A program made the translations under genes and the position numbers. From NCBI GenBank assembly GCA_009921765.1, contig RFXC01000034.1, positions 1 to 25,470 on the forward strand: a stretch of 25,470 nucleotides of DNA, written 5' to 3'. Position 1 is the first letter of the stretch. Each line of letters starts with the position of its first letter. This document shows positions 16,070 to 24,695 of this stretch, one piece after another. Under the pieces are notes generated by a model. The model was not told the DNA's origin and made no database searches. It was given only the letters and a program-made list of their open reading frames with translations. The DNA is from Betaproteobacteria bacterium. Lineage in GTDB: Bacteria; Pseudomonadota; Gammaproteobacteria; Burkholderiales; Burkholderiaceae.

Positions 16070-16091
16070 CGCGCCCGCCCCCCGACGCCGC

Positions 16092-17351
16092 TCAGATCAT
16101 TCGGAACGCCGCAATCGCCACCAGCGTCGGCACGAAGGCTGCGGCAAACAGTCCGCCCGCGCCGATCTCTTCGTTATCGAAGCGGCTCTTCAGAATGGAG
16201 TAGCCCGCGGGGTTGGGTGCGTTGGCAATGACCGTGAGACCCCCGCCGGTCACCGCGCCGGCGACCAATGAAAGCTTGAATTCATCGGTGAGCCCCTCAA
16301 CCAGCGAGCCCAGGTAGGTGAGCGCCGCATTGTCGGTAATGGCAGTGAGCGCTGTGGCCCCGTAATACACCGCGGTCGGGCTCATTGCCGACAGCGCGGG
16401 CTGCAGCCACCACTGTTGCTGACCACCCAGCACCACAAGCCCTGCGAGAAAAAACCCGACCATCATCCCCTCGCGAAGGATCAGTCGGTCCTGCCAGCGG
16501 TTGTACGCGGTCACGATTCCCAGGAAGAACAGGAAGAGGCCCATGAACACCACCGCATGATGCGCAGCCAGCACCACCCCCACCAGGAACAGGATGTGCG
16601 TGATGACCAGCGCCACGGGAATGCGGTTTTCATCATCGCGCTTTTCAATCAGGGGAATGCGCGAGAGTTCTGATCGGAAGATCAGCGTGAGCGCGAGCGC
16701 GTTGATGATGACCGCAACCGCAGAGCGCCAACCCAGGTTGGTGATCATGAACATCAGATCCCAGTTCCAGGTTGCAGCCACCATCAAAACAGGGGGGGCG
16801 GCATAGGGCGTGAGCGTGCCGCCAATTGAAACATTTACAAACAGCACCCCCAGCGTGAGGTATTTCAGCCGGTTCGACAGGCCAGGGTTGTAAAACCGCT
16901 CACGAAGCAGGAGCGCCGCCAGCGTCATGGCGGCAGGCTCAGTGATGAACGAGCCCAGCAGCGGCAGCAGCGACAGCGCCACGAAGAAGGTCGAGACCTG
17001 CCTGTGCATGGGCAGCATTTTCGCAACCACATCCACACACCCAAGCGACACCTTGAGAATGGGTCGGCTCGCTGCAATCACCATGATCACAAACACGAAC
17101 AGGGGCTCGGTGAAGTTTCGGCTGTTCAGGTACTCGAGCGATTGTTGCGGCCCGACCGCCACCGCCATGAACGCAATCAGAACCAAAGCCCAGAATCCGA
17201 ATACCGCCTCGACCTCACCCAGCAGATGAAAAATGCCGGCGTGCGCGGGATGGCGGTGCGCAAGTTTCTCGAATAACTTGACGGAAAACGTGTGAAGAAC
17301 CGCGACGGCGAAAATGATCGCTGCCACGATCTGGACCGTAGTGGGATTCAA
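16092..17351 (-). CDS. Putative Na+/H+ antiporter (PF07399 type)
   Basis: 419-residue polytopic inner-membrane protein with about eleven hydrophobic segments. It matches the putative Na+/H+ antiporter family of proteobacteria, with conserved polar stretches inside the membrane such as GSFITEPAAMTLAALLLRE, GGTLTPYAAPPVLM and a C-terminal GGGLTVIANAPNPAGY. Family function is assigned mainly by distant similarity to ion transporters of the NhaD/ArsB superfamily and is not firmly tested. The start is a TTG at 17351, since no ATG or GTG lies upstream in frame; a GGAG six bases before it supports the choice. It is last in the minus-strand run, 36 bases after the PHA-system gene. Confidence 0.8.
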   Translation of the reverse strand: MNPTTVQIVAAIIFAVAVLHTFSVKLFEKLAHRHPAHAGIFHLLGEVEAVFGFWALVLIAFMAVAVGPQQSLEYLNSRNFTEPLFVFVIMVIAASRPILKVSLGCVDVVAKMLPMHRQVSTFFVALSLLPLLGSFITEPAAMTLAALLLRERFYNPGLSNRLKYLTLGVLFVNVSIGGTLTPYAAPPVLMVAATWNWDLMFMITNLGWRSAVAVIINALALTLIFRSELSRIPLIEKRDDENRIPVALVITHILFLVGVVLAAHHAVVFMGLFLFFLGIVTAYNRWQDRLILREGMMVGFFLAGLVVLGGQQQWWLQPALSAMSPTAVYYGATALTAITDNAALTYLGSLVEGLTDEFKLSLVAGAVTGGGLTVIANAPNPAGYSILKSRFDNEEIGAGGLFAAAFVPTLVAIAAFRMI

Positions 17352-17387
17352 GGCTGGCTCCGGTGTCGTGTGCTGTTGGTGTGGGGG

Positions 17388-17666
17388 TCAGGCGCCGAAA
17401 TAGCGTTCGAAGTTCGCCGCCATCGAGGCCTCGATTCTGGTCTTGTAGGTGGAAAAAAGAAAGCCGAGCTTCGCTTCCAACCTGAGGGAGTCGGAGTTGA
17501 TGCGCAGCACACCTGACAGCCCGCTTCGGGAAAACACCAGATCGTTGCCGTGCCAGTGTGAAGCGACACCATAGTCGGTCTGCATCTCGTCGGCCAGACG
17601 CTGCGCGACCGCGCGCGCGGCGTCTAGCCCGAGCGCGTGCGGCCGCTCGAAGGTGAGCTCGGCCAT
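17388..17666 (-). CDS. Polyhydroxyalkanoic acid system family protein
   Basis: 92-residue cytoplasmic protein resembling the PHA_gran_rgn family (PF09650). It opens with LTFERPHALGLDAARAVAQR, has a central hydrophobic LRINSDSLRLEAKLGF strand pair and ends with a helix ending NFERYFGA. Members were named for linkage to polyhydroxyalkanoate granule genes, but their biochemical role is not established. Here there are no phaC, phasin or phaR genes, so a PHA role is not supported by context. Its ATG overlaps the stop of the upstream dehydrogenase gene by one base (TGATG), pointing to coupled translation. Confidence 0.82.
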   Translation of the reverse strand: MAELTFERPHALGLDAARAVAQRLADEMQTDYGVASHWHGNDLVFSRSGLSGVLRINSDSLRLEAKLGFLFSTYKTRIEASMAANFERYFGA

Positions 17667-18622
17667 CAGAGGCTGACCCGCGTGGGAAGGGGCTGCCCCG
17701 CGGCGAACGCGAGCAGGTTCTCGGCCGCCAGCATGGCCATGCCAACGCGCGAGCTCCGGGTGGCGCTGCCAATGTGCGGAGTCAGGGCCACATTGGAGAG
17801 CGTGAGCAGTTCCGGGTGGAGTGCGGGTTCGTTTTCAAACACATCGAGCCCGGCGAACGCCGGACGGCCGGCGCGAAGCGCGCGCACCAGCGCAGCATCG
17901 TCAACGACGCCACCTCGGGCAATATTGACCAGCGTGGCGCCGGGCTTCATCAGAGCGAGCTCGCGCGCGCCGATCAGATGATGGGTCGCGGAGCTGTAGG
18001 GTACGACCAGCACCACATGATCAGCACGCTCGAGCAACTGCTCGAGCGGCACCCGCTCGGCGCCCAGTTCACCCTCATTGGCTGCGGGGCTCCGGTTTGT
18101 GTAGAGCACCTTCATTTCGAAGCCGCGGGCCCGGCGGGCGATTGCAGACCCGATCCGGCCCATGCCCACGATGCCCAGCGTCGAGCGCCACAAATCTGCA
18201 CCCAGAAACTGATCGAAAGCCCAGCGCTTCCAGTGGCCGGCACGCAGCCAGTGCTCGGACTCGCAGACCCGGCGCGCGGCCGACATGAGGAGCGCCCACG
18301 CCATATCGGCAGTGGCTTCGTTCAGCACATCGGGCGTGTTGGTGACCAGAACACCGCGTGCCGAGCAGGCGTTGAGATCAATATGGTTGAACCCGACCGA
18401 GCCGGTGGCAACGATCGCCAGACGGGGGGCTGCCGCGAGCAACTCGGCATCGACCCGATCGGAGGTGACCACGAAGAGTGCGTCCTTGTCGGCGACCCTC
18501 GCGAGCAGTTCCGCCCGCGACCACTCAGCGTCCGACTGATTGGATTCCACCTCGAAATGAGGCAACAGGCGCTCGAGGACCTCATCGAAGATCTGTCGGG
18601 TGATCAGCAGTTTGGGCTTCAT
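17666..18622 (-). CDS. D-2-hydroxyacid dehydrogenase (glyoxylate/hydroxypyruvate reductase-like)
   Basis: 318-residue NAD(P)-dependent enzyme. The dinucleotide motif is GMGRIG (153-158). All three catalytic residues are present: R236 in NIARGGVVDD, E265 in DVFENEP and H283 in TPHIGSAT. The catalytic-domain loop TGSVGFNHID (73-82) is typical of the GhrB/gluconate-2-ketone reductase group. After the cofactor motif the strand ends in YTNRSPA, with neutral/basic residues where NAD-specific enzymes have Asp, so NADPH use is likely. It would reduce glyoxylate, hydroxypyruvate or a related 2-oxoacid. The ATG at 18622 is used; an in-frame ATG at 18655 overlaps a -10-like TATGAT and adds eleven unconserved residues. 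It follows the TetR gene by 68 bases. Confidence 0.9.
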   Translation of the reverse strand: MKPKLLITRQIFDEVLERLLPHFEVESNQSDAEWSRAELLARVADKDALFVVTSDRVDAELLAAAPRLAIVATGSVGFNHIDLNACSARGVLVTNTPDVLNEATADMAWALLMSAARRVCESEHWLRAGHWKRWAFDQFLGADLWRSTLGIVGMGRIGSAIARRARGFEMKVLYTNRSPAANEGELGAERVPLEQLLERADHVVLVVPYSSATHHLIGARELALMKPGATLVNIARGGVVDDAALVRALRAGRPAFAGLDVFENEPALHPELLTLSNVALTPHIGSATRSSRVGMAMLAAENLLAFAAGQPLPTRVSL

Positions 18623-18650
18623 GATCGAAACGGAAGAAAGGGATCTGTTG

Positions 18651-18656
18651 ATCATA
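18651..18656 (-). promoter_or_regulatory. -10-like TATGAT before the hydroxyacid dehydrogenase
   Basis: On the minus strand TATGAT, one mismatch from consensus, lies about 29 bases before the dehydrogenase start, in the 68-base gap after the tetR stop. The matching -35 region is poor. It hints that the dehydrogenase, PHA-system and antiporter genes can be transcribed separately from the genes upstream. Confidence 0.3.
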
Positions 18657-18690
18657 CCGCCCGAGGAGACCACGCCCCAGCGAAGACCGC

Positions 18691-19338
18691 TCAGGCCGCT
18701 ACGTATCGGCGGATCATCTCGGCGCTCTCGCGCCAGTGTGTCTCGAGTGCCGCTTGCGCGGCCAGATCGCGCGCGAGCACCGCCGACAGCGTGTGGCGGT
18801 TGGACAGATAGAAGTAGCCCTGCGAGGCGATCGAGAGATATAGCTGCGCAGGGTCGACACCGGCGCGAAACACGCCGTCCCGCTCGCCACGCTCGATCAG
18901 GCCACCGAGCAGCCCCACCACCGGCGAGACCAGCTCGCCCAGCTGCGCCGACCGACGCAGGTGCTTCGCCTTGTAGAGGTTTTCGGTATTGAGGAGGCTG
19001 ATGAATTCGGGGTGGTCGACATAGTAGCGCCATACAAAGCGGCAAAACCGCTCAAGCGCTGCCAGGGGATCCGCCTCATCAAGCCTGAGCGCGCGCTCGG
19101 CCTCGCGGAGCGCCGCATAGACGGATTCGAGCGCCGCACGGAACAGCTCTTCCTTGCTGCCGAAGTAGTAGTAGAGCATGCGCTCGCTGCTTCGTGCCCG
19201 CTGGGCAATGCGCTCACCGCGAGCCTCCGACAATCCGTGGCGTGCGAATTCAATGACCGCCGCGTTCAGGATGCGGGAACGCGTTGCCTCGCGGTCGCGA
19301 CGACGCGGCGACTCGGCGGAAACGGGCTCAGTGCGCAA
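18691..19338 (-). CDS. TetR-family transcriptional regulator
   Basis: 215-residue regulator. The N-terminal helix-turn-helix (about 17-65) is standard: SRILNAAVIEFARHGLSEAR, then RMLYYYFGSKEELFRAALE. The C-terminal ligand domain has the aromatic FCRFVWRYYVDHPEFISLLN pattern of the TetR subgroup often found beside catabolic genes. The frame starts with TTG at 19338, overlapping the end of the amidohydrolase gene by eleven bases; a GAGGTG seven bases upstream (19346-19351 on this strand) supports this rare start. No other start codon occurs before the DNA-binding domain. Being co-transcribed with the amidohydrolase and AA_synth genes, it probably controls them, with a pathway intermediate as inducer. 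This is inference from position. Confidence 0.88.
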   Translation of the reverse strand: MRTEPVSAESPRRRDREATRSRILNAAVIEFARHGLSEARGERIAQRARSSERMLYYYFGSKEELFRAALESVYAALREAERALRLDEADPLAALERFCRFVWRYYVDHPEFISLLNTENLYKAKHLRRSAQLGELVSPVVGLLGGLIERGERDGVFRAGVDPAQLYLSIASQGYFYLSNRHTLSAVLARDLAAQAALETHWRESAEMIRRYVAA

Positions 19339-20530
19339 TCACCGGCACCTCGACAGCAGGCGGCGTATTGCGGCTGCGCTGACAGCGCACGATGCCGTCT
19401 ATCATCACCATGCCCACCCCGGGGATGTCACCCAGGCGGATGCTGTCCAGCAGATCGGTGCCGGCCGAATGCTGTGCCTTGTCCATGAACACAAAGTCGG
19501 CCGGCCGGCCCACCTCGATCAGTCCCTGTGGCAGTGCGCGCATGCGCGAGATGTTGCCGGTGGCAAAGCCGAATACGATCTCGGCAGGAATGTCGGCCAT
19601 GCTCGCGATGAGCGCGATCAGCCGCAGCATGCCCAGCGGCTGCACGCCCGAGCCCGCAGGCGCGTCAGTGCCCAGAATCACCCGGTGCGGGCACTTGAGC
19701 TCCATCGCATGACGGGCCGTGAGGATCGCGATCCGTTCGTTACCGTTATGCACGATTTCAAGCGCCCGGCTGCTTTTTTCGCAAAGCGTGCACACCGACT
19801 TGTAGGAGAGCGAGGTGTGGCCGCCGTTCACATGCCCGATGACATCGGCATCGGCCTCCAGCACCACATGCTCGTCGATCAGCCCTGAACCCGGAATGGA
19901 GGGACCACCCGTATGGATCGTGCTCTGGATGCCGTGACGGCGCGCCCAGCCCACCATTTGCGCGGCTTCATCACCCGCTTTGACCGACCCCAGGCCGATT
20001 TCACCCAGGAGTCGAACGCCGGCCGCCGCGAGGTCGATGAAGTCCTGCTCGACCATGCCTTTTTCAATGACTGGCGCACCGGCCAGCACCCGCACCCCAC
20101 CGCCGACGCCGGCAGCCCGCATCCCGTCAAACGCCCGCTGTGCCGTGATTGCAAGCGCCTTCACGCCGATGATGTCCTTGGGGCGTCCGGGCAGGTGAAC
20201 CTCGCCCGCCGAGATCATGGTCGTGACGCCCCCATGCATGCATGACTCGATCCAGCCCAGCTGATTCTGACGAGGGGTCCAGTCACCGAAGACCGGATGC
20301 GTGTGCGAGTCGATCAGCCCGGGTGCCACCGCTGTGCCCTGGCAGTCGATGACGCGCTTCGCACCACCGGTATCGCAGTCTTTCTCGCGACCCACGGCAG
20401 TGATGACGCCGTCATCGATCACGATGGTGTCCGCATCGAGAATCGGGCGATCGATATCGCCCGAGAGCATCAGTCCGACGCGCCGGATCACGACCTTGCC
20501 CGACCGCTCGACGATTGCTGCTGTTGCCAT
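19328..20530 (-). CDS. Enamidase-like metal-dependent amidohydrolase
   Basis: 400-residue amidohydrolase-superfamily enzyme. From memory it matches the enamidase of Eubacterium barkeri nicotinate fermentation through many landmarks: LSGDIDRPIL (22-31), MHGGVTTMISAG (98-109), PGRPKD, HTGGPSIPGSG (206-216), GDIPGVGMVMIDG and the C-terminal RSRNTPPA. Likely metal ligands are H76 and H78 in the HTH motif, E177 in LGEIGLG, H206, H233 in GHVNGG and D289 in LGTDAPAG. Enamidase opens the lactam ring of 6-oxo-tetrahydronicotinate. The true substrate here may differ. The start has a good site (GGCGGAGAG) upstream. It is 58 bases after the AA_synth gene, and its stop overlaps the TetR start. Confidence 0.85.
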   Translation of the reverse strand: MATAAIVERSGKVVIRRVGLMLSGDIDRPILDADTIVIDDGVITAVGREKDCDTGGAKRVIDCQGTAVAPGLIDSHTHPVFGDWTPRQNQLGWIESCMHGGVTTMISAGEVHLPGRPKDIIGVKALAITAQRAFDGMRAAGVGGGVRVLAGAPVIEKGMVEQDFIDLAAAGVRLLGEIGLGSVKAGDEAAQMVGWARRHGIQSTIHTGGPSIPGSGLIDEHVVLEADADVIGHVNGGHTSLSYKSVCTLCEKSSRALEIVHNGNERIAILTARHAMELKCPHRVILGTDAPAGSGVQPLGMLRLIALIASMADIPAEIVFGFATGNISRMRALPQGLIEVGRPADFVFMDKAQHSAGTDLLDSIRLGDIPGVGMVMIDGIVRCQRSRNTPPAVEVPVIAH

Positions 20531-20588
20531 GAAAAACTCTCCGCCGAAAGAATTGAATCAGACCCTGTGCGAGCGACCGTTTCTGCGC

Positions 20589-21173
20589 TCAGCGCAAACC
20601 GTCTTCGCCCTTGATCTCATGCTTTTGCAGACCGCCGATACGGGGCAACGGTCGACCGCTGTCGGTGACCGCCACCGCCACCAGAATCTCGCCTGCGCGC
20701 GGCGCGTCGGCCACCCGCGCCTCGATCGCGTCAAAATGGCTGCGGACAAACGCGGCATCCTTGTGGCCGAGCGGCACATCGATCGGCGTACCCGGCCCGC
20801 CCGATTTTTTTGCCGACGGCACCAGTGCAGCCCCCTTCTGAACCGCCTTTCTGAGCGGCGCACCCAGCTTGGGATGGAGAATGGCTGCGGCATGCTCGAG
20901 TTCACCCGCTTCGCCCACCACCGCCGCCTTGCCGTAGCTTTCCGCAGCCTCGGGGGCAATGCCCAACGCCTGCACGCAGCGCTCGCCCAGCAGCCCGCCG
21001 AGCTCGTCACCGATGGCGATCAGTTCATCAAGCGACTCGCTGTAGCGGCCGGCATAGGGATTGGCAATCACCGCGATCGCGAGCGCGCGACGCGTGGGCG
21101 GTGACACGTCCCGTCCCATCTCGCGACGCGTTTCCTCGACACTCACGACGAGCTTTCGAATCTGTGCAGACAT
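20589..21173 (-). CDS. AA_synth (PF06684-like) family protein
   Basis: 194-residue soluble protein matching the family named amino acid synthesis protein. Typical features are the N-terminal IRKLVVSVEETRRE, the ALAIAVIANPYAGRYSESL segment (about 30-50) and the C-terminal ILVAVAVTDSGRPLPRIGG (about 161-179). The family name has no solid biochemical basis; members often sit beside amidohydrolases and ABC importers in catabolic loci, as here. I chose the ATG at 21173, with GGGAG seven bases upstream; a TTG directly before it adds one residue. It begins 42 bases after livF and is followed by the enamidase-like gene, so the two probably act on the same compound. Confidence 0.8.
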   Translation of the reverse strand: MSAQIRKLVVSVEETRREMGRDVSPPTRRALAIAVIANPYAGRYSESLDELIAIGDELGGLLGERCVQALGIAPEAAESYGKAAVVGEAGELEHAAAILHPKLGAPLRKAVQKGAALVPSAKKSGGPGTPIDVPLGHKDAAFVRSHFDAIEARVADAPRAGEILVAVAVTDSGRPLPRIGGLQKHEIKGEDGLR

Positions 21174-21215
21174 CAACGTTCTCCCTGTCGGTTCATCCGC
21201 GGTGGGGGTACACCC

Positions 21216-21959
21216 CTACACCGCAAGATATTGCGCGCGGACGTCGTCGTTGGCGCGCAGTTCGTCCATGGATCCCTGAAACCGGATCCGTCCTTTTTCG
21301 ATGATGTAGGCACGATCGCCTACCTCCTGCGCAAAATGCAGGTTCTGCTCCGACAACAGCACGGCCACGCCCTGCCGCTTCAGTTCCGCAATTGCACCCG
21401 CCATCTGATCCACGATCACGGGGGCCACGCCCTCCGAGGGTTCGTCGAGCAGGATGCACAGAGGGTTTCCCATCAGCGTGCGCGCAATCGTGAGCATCTG
21501 CTGTTCGCCACCGGACATCCGGCCGCCCGGGCGGTCAGGCATTTCGGCGAGATTGGGGAAAAGTTTGCCGATTTTTTCAAAGTTCCATGAGGGCACACCG
21601 GTACGTGCCGGTTGTCGGCCGACTTCCAGGTTCTCGAGGACCGTGAGCTCGGTGAAAATGCGCCGCTCTTCGGGCACATAACCCAGGCCGCGCCGCGCGA
21701 TTTCAAACGACTGCTTGCGTTCGATCGCCTCCCCCATGAATCTGACCGACCCCTCGCGCGGTCGTACCAGCCCGGCAATCGACTTGAGCGTGGTGGATTT
21801 GCCCGCGCCGTTACGGCCAAGCAGCACCACCACCTCGCCTGCCCGGACATCGAGCGAGACATCGAACAGGATGTGGGCCTGTCCGTAAAAGGAATGAATG
21901 CCTGACACCTCGAGCATCGGGGCGTTGGCGGTGATCGCTGAAGCTTGCATGGCTGTCAT
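21216..21959 (-). CDS. livF: LivF-class ABC transporter ATPase
   Basis: 247-residue ATPase of the branched-chain/amide importer class. Walker A GRNGAGKST is at 48-56, the signature MSGGEQQ at 148-154 and Walker B CILLDEP at 168-174. The YVPEERRIF loop (94-102) has Glu in place of the usual Gln, which is normal for LivF proteins. Two extra Met codons (positions 4 and 15) leave the exact start open; the first ATG is kept and lies 11 bases after the livG stop. It pairs with LivG as the two motor subunits of the transporter made by the genes upstream. Confidence 0.93.
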   Translation of the reverse strand: MTAMQASAITANAPMLEVSGIHSFYGQAHILFDVSLDVRAGEVVVLLGRNGAGKSTTLKSIAGLVRPREGSVRFMGEAIERKQSFEIARRGLGYVPEERRIFTELTVLENLEVGRQPARTGVPSWNFEKIGKLFPNLAEMPDRPGGRMSGGEQQMLTIARTLMGNPLCILLDEPSEGVAPVIVDQMAGAIAELKRQGVAVLLSEQNLHFAQEVGDRAYIIEKGRIRFQGSMDELRANDDVRAQYLAV

Positions 21960-21970
21960 CGGACTTGCTC

Positions 21971-22723
21971 TCAGTGTTCGGCCCGCGAGCCCAGGTAGAC
22001 GCGCTGCACCTCAGGATCGGCGCGCACCGCCTCGGGTTCGCCCTGCGCGATCAGCACACCACGGTTCAACACCATCATCCGGTCGGCATGGCGAAACACC
22101 ACATCCATGTCATGCTCGGTAAAGAGCACGGCCACGCCTTTCGCACGCACCAGTTCGGCGGTGAGCGCCATCAGTTCGAGACGCTCGCGCGGACCCATTC
22201 CGGCCGTAGGCTCATCCATCAGCAGCAACTTGGGATCATTGGCCAGCGCAATCGCGAGCTCGAGCCGCTTGAGGTCGCCATAGGCGAGCACCGAACAGGG
22301 GCGCTCGGCCTGCGCGTTCATGCCCACGCGCTCAAGGAGCGCATTGGCCTCATCGACAAAGGCTTCGGCCGCCGGGCGCCAGCCCCGCGCGATCATGCGG
22401 TGGTGAGACAGGAGCGCCATCTGCACGTTTTCGCGCACCGTCATGGAGGAAAACGTGGCGGTGATCTGGAAGGTGCGCCCCACGCCCATGCGCCACACTT
22501 CGCGCGGCGCAAGCCCGACAATCTCGCGACCGCCGAGGCGGATCGAACCGGTATCGGGCCGCAGCTGACCGTTGAGCATGTTGAAGCAGGTGGACTTGCC
22601 CGCCCCGTTGGGGCCGATCATGGCGAGGAGCTCACCCGCCGCCACATTGAAGGACACCTGATTGACCGCGCGCACGCCGCCAAAGGCCTTGGACAGTCCG
22701 GTCACCTCGAGAAGCGCGCTCAT
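21971..22723 (-). CDS. livG: LivG-class ABC transporter ATPase
   Basis: 250-residue ATPase. Walker A is GPNGAGKS (37-44), Q-loop Gln 86 in RTFQIT, Walker B LLLMDEP (166-172) with the LivG-specific TAGMGP run, and switch His 204 in TEHDMD. The signature reads LAYGDLKR (146-153), a mild departure from the LSYGQQRR usual in LivG. The ATG at 22723 overlaps the stop of the fused permease gene (ATGA); the open frame upstream lies within that gene. The C-terminus has the extended helix region typical of LivG, which distinguishes it from LivF. Confidence 0.93.
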   Translation of the reverse strand: MSALLEVTGLSKAFGGVRAVNQVSFNVAAGELLAMIGPNGAGKSTCFNMLNGQLRPDTGSIRLGGREIVGLAPREVWRMGVGRTFQITATFSSMTVRENVQMALLSHHRMIARGWRPAAEAFVDEANALLERVGMNAQAERPCSVLAYGDLKRLELAIALANDPKLLLMDEPTAGMGPRERLELMALTAELVRAKGVAVLFTEHDMDVVFRHADRMMVLNRGVLIAQGEPEAVRADPEVQRVYLGSRAEH

Positions 22724-24618
22724 CGTGCACCTCCGGCATCGCGCTCTGGCATCAGGCGCTCGCGAACAAAGCCCGCGATGCCCTGCGGAAAGGCGAGCAC
22801 CAGGGCAAGGATGATGAAGCCGAGGAGCGCACGCCAATAATCGGTCTGCCGCGCCACCGTATCCTGAAGCCAGGTGAAGGCAGAGGCGCCCACCAGCGGG
22901 CCCGCCAGCGTCTGGATGCCGCCCAGGAGCACCATGACCAGGCCGTCGATCGATCGCCCGACGCCGATCACTTCGGGGGAGATGCTGCCCTTGGAAAACG
23001 CAAACAGCGCGCCCGCCAACCCGCAGACAAGGCCGGCCAGCACAAAGCCCGCCCAGTGGACGCCCACGGCGTCGATACCGATTGCATCGGCCCGAAGGCG
23101 CGAGTCACGCACCGCGCGCATCGCGTAGCCGAAGGGTGCCATCAGCATCCGTCGCAGGAGCAGCACGCCCGCCACGGTGAGCGCAAGCGTGAAGTAGTAA
23201 TAGACCCACTTCTGCGAAAGCCAGGCCGCAGGCCAGACGCCCACCACGCCATTGGAACCGCCGGTGACCTCGTCCCACTGGAACATGATCGACCAGACAA
23301 TCTGGGCAAACGCGAGCGTGAGCATGGCCAGGTACACCCCGGACAGACGCACGCAGAACCAGCCGAAGATGAGCGCACCGAGCCCCGCCACCCATGGTGC
23401 GAGCAAGAGCGCAGCCTCCATCGGCATGGCAGCGAGCTTGAAGAGGAGCGCCGCCCCGTAGGCACCCAGGCCGAAATAGGCGGCATGACCGAAGGAGTGC
23501 ATGCCGCCCGGACCCATGATGAAGTGCAGGCTCGCAGCAAACAGCACCGCGATCAGAATGTCGATCATCAGCACATTGATGAACGGCATCCGCAGGCCTG
23601 CAAGCGGCACCAAGAGAAGCAGCACCAGCACCAACCAGCCGAACCGCTTGAGAAGCGGCGTGGCGGGCCTGAGCGGCGCTTCGATCTCGGCAGCATTGCG
23701 TGTGGCGGCAGCGGGTTTCCCGAGCAGCCCCCAGGGACGCCAGATCAGCACCGCCGCCATCACCAGAAACTCCACCACCAGCGTCATGCGCGAGAGGGAA
23801 AAACTGAAGCCTCCAATCGACACCTGGCCAATGGCAATGCAGAGCGCTTTGATCTCGGCGATCAGAAGCGCCGCCAGGAACGCGCCCGGCACGCTCCCCA
23901 TTCCACCCACCACGACCACCACGAAGGCGTCGCCGATCGCAGCCAGATCGAGGAACTGGTTGGCGGGCTCACGCGGCAGCTGCAGCGCTCCCCCGAGCCC
24001 GGCGAGAAATGCACCCAGCATGAACACGCCGGTAAAGAGCCAAGCCTGGTTCACACCGAGCGCGCCCACCATTTCGCGGTCCTGTGTGGCCGCGCGGATC
24101 AGAACGCCCCAACGCGTCCGCATCAGCACCCACCAGAGCACGGCGAGCACCAGCGGTCCAATGAAAATCAGCACCAGATCGTATTGCGGAAACTGCCGGC
24201 CCATGATCTCGATCGAGCCCTTGAGGCCCGGCGCGCGGGGGCCCAGCAGATCCTCCGGCCCCCAGATCATCAGCACCGCATCGCGGATCACCAGAACAAG
24301 CGCGAAAGTGGCCAGAAGCTGAAGCAGCTCGGGCGCCCGGTAGATGCGGCGCAGGAGCACCAGTTCGACCACCAGTCCGATGAGCGCCACGACCGCAGCA
24401 GCGATCAGCATGGAGGCCCAGAAGCCAAGCGGCGTGCTGCCGATTTTCCCAACAATCGAATAGGCGAGATACACGCCCAGCATGTAGAACGAGCCGTGCG
24501 CGAAGTTCACGATTCGCGACACGCCGAAGATCAACGAGAGTCCGGCCGCGATCAAAAACAGGCTGGACGCGCTGGCCAGACCGTTCAACATCTGCACGAG
24601 CAGTGCGGAAAGCGTCAT
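22720..24618 (-). CDS. Fused LivH-LivM permease
   Basis: 632-residue membrane protein that joins both permease subunits. Residues 1-295 are LivH, with SLIFGVSRIVNFAHGSFYML (about 28-47), and the GGMGSVPGAFLAALLI segment. A short cytoplasmic linker rich in Ala and Pro (about 300-325) follows. Residues 326-632 are LivM, with SLHFIMGPGGMHSFGHAAYF, RLSGVYLAMLTLAFAQ, the coupling loop AVRDSRLRADAIGID and a final GGIQTLAGPLVGA. LivH and LivM are normally separate genes; I see one uninterrupted frame with no internal stop. Fusions of this type occur in some proteobacterial Liv-like importers. Substrates of the class include branched-chain amino acids, urea, short-chain amides and aromatic acids. Confidence 0.93.
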   Translation of the reverse strand: MTLSALLVQMLNGLASASSLFLIAAGLSLIFGVSRIVNFAHGSFYMLGVYLAYSIVGKIGSTPLGFWASMLIAAAVVALIGLVVELVLLRRIYRAPELLQLLATFALVLVIRDAVLMIWGPEDLLGPRAPGLKGSIEIMGRQFPQYDLVLIFIGPLVLAVLWWVLMRTRWGVLIRAATQDREMVGALGVNQAWLFTGVFMLGAFLAGLGGALQLPREPANQFLDLAAIGDAFVVVVVGGMGSVPGAFLAALLIAEIKALCIAIGQVSIGGFSFSLSRMTLVVEFLVMAAVLIWRPWGLLGKPAAATRNAAEIEAPLRPATPLLKRFGWLVLVLLLLVPLAGLRMPFINVLMIDILIAVLFAASLHFIMGPGGMHSFGHAAYFGLGAYGAALLFKLAAMPMEAALLLAPWVAGLGALIFGWFCVRLSGVYLAMLTLAFAQIVWSIMFQWDEVTGGSNGVVGVWPAAWLSQKWVYYYFTLALTVAGVLLLRRMLMAPFGYAMRAVRDSRLRADAIGIDAVGVHWAGFVLAGLVCGLAGALFAFSKGSISPEVIGVGRSIDGLVMVLLGGIQTLAGPLVGASAFTWLQDTVARQTDYWRALLGFIILALVLAFPQGIAGFVRERLMPERDAGGAR

Positions 24619-24671
24619 GAGTGGTTAACCCGGAAAAACACGCCGAGCCGAGGCGACTGCGGGCCGCCGAC

Positions 24672-24695
24672 CCCGTCATTGCCTGCGATGACGGG
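24672..24695 (-). repeat. Hairpin between the binding-protein and permease genes
   Basis: A perfect inverted repeat, CCCGTCAT (24672-24679) and ATGACGGG (24688-24695), can extend inward by two pairs to leave a CCTG loop. It lies in the 110-base gap after the binding-protein stop. There is no T-run. Such a stem between a binding-protein gene and its permease gene commonly protects the upstream mRNA or partly terminates, giving more binding protein than permease. It also resembles dispersed GTCATTGC palindromes of many genomes. Confidence 0.55.
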
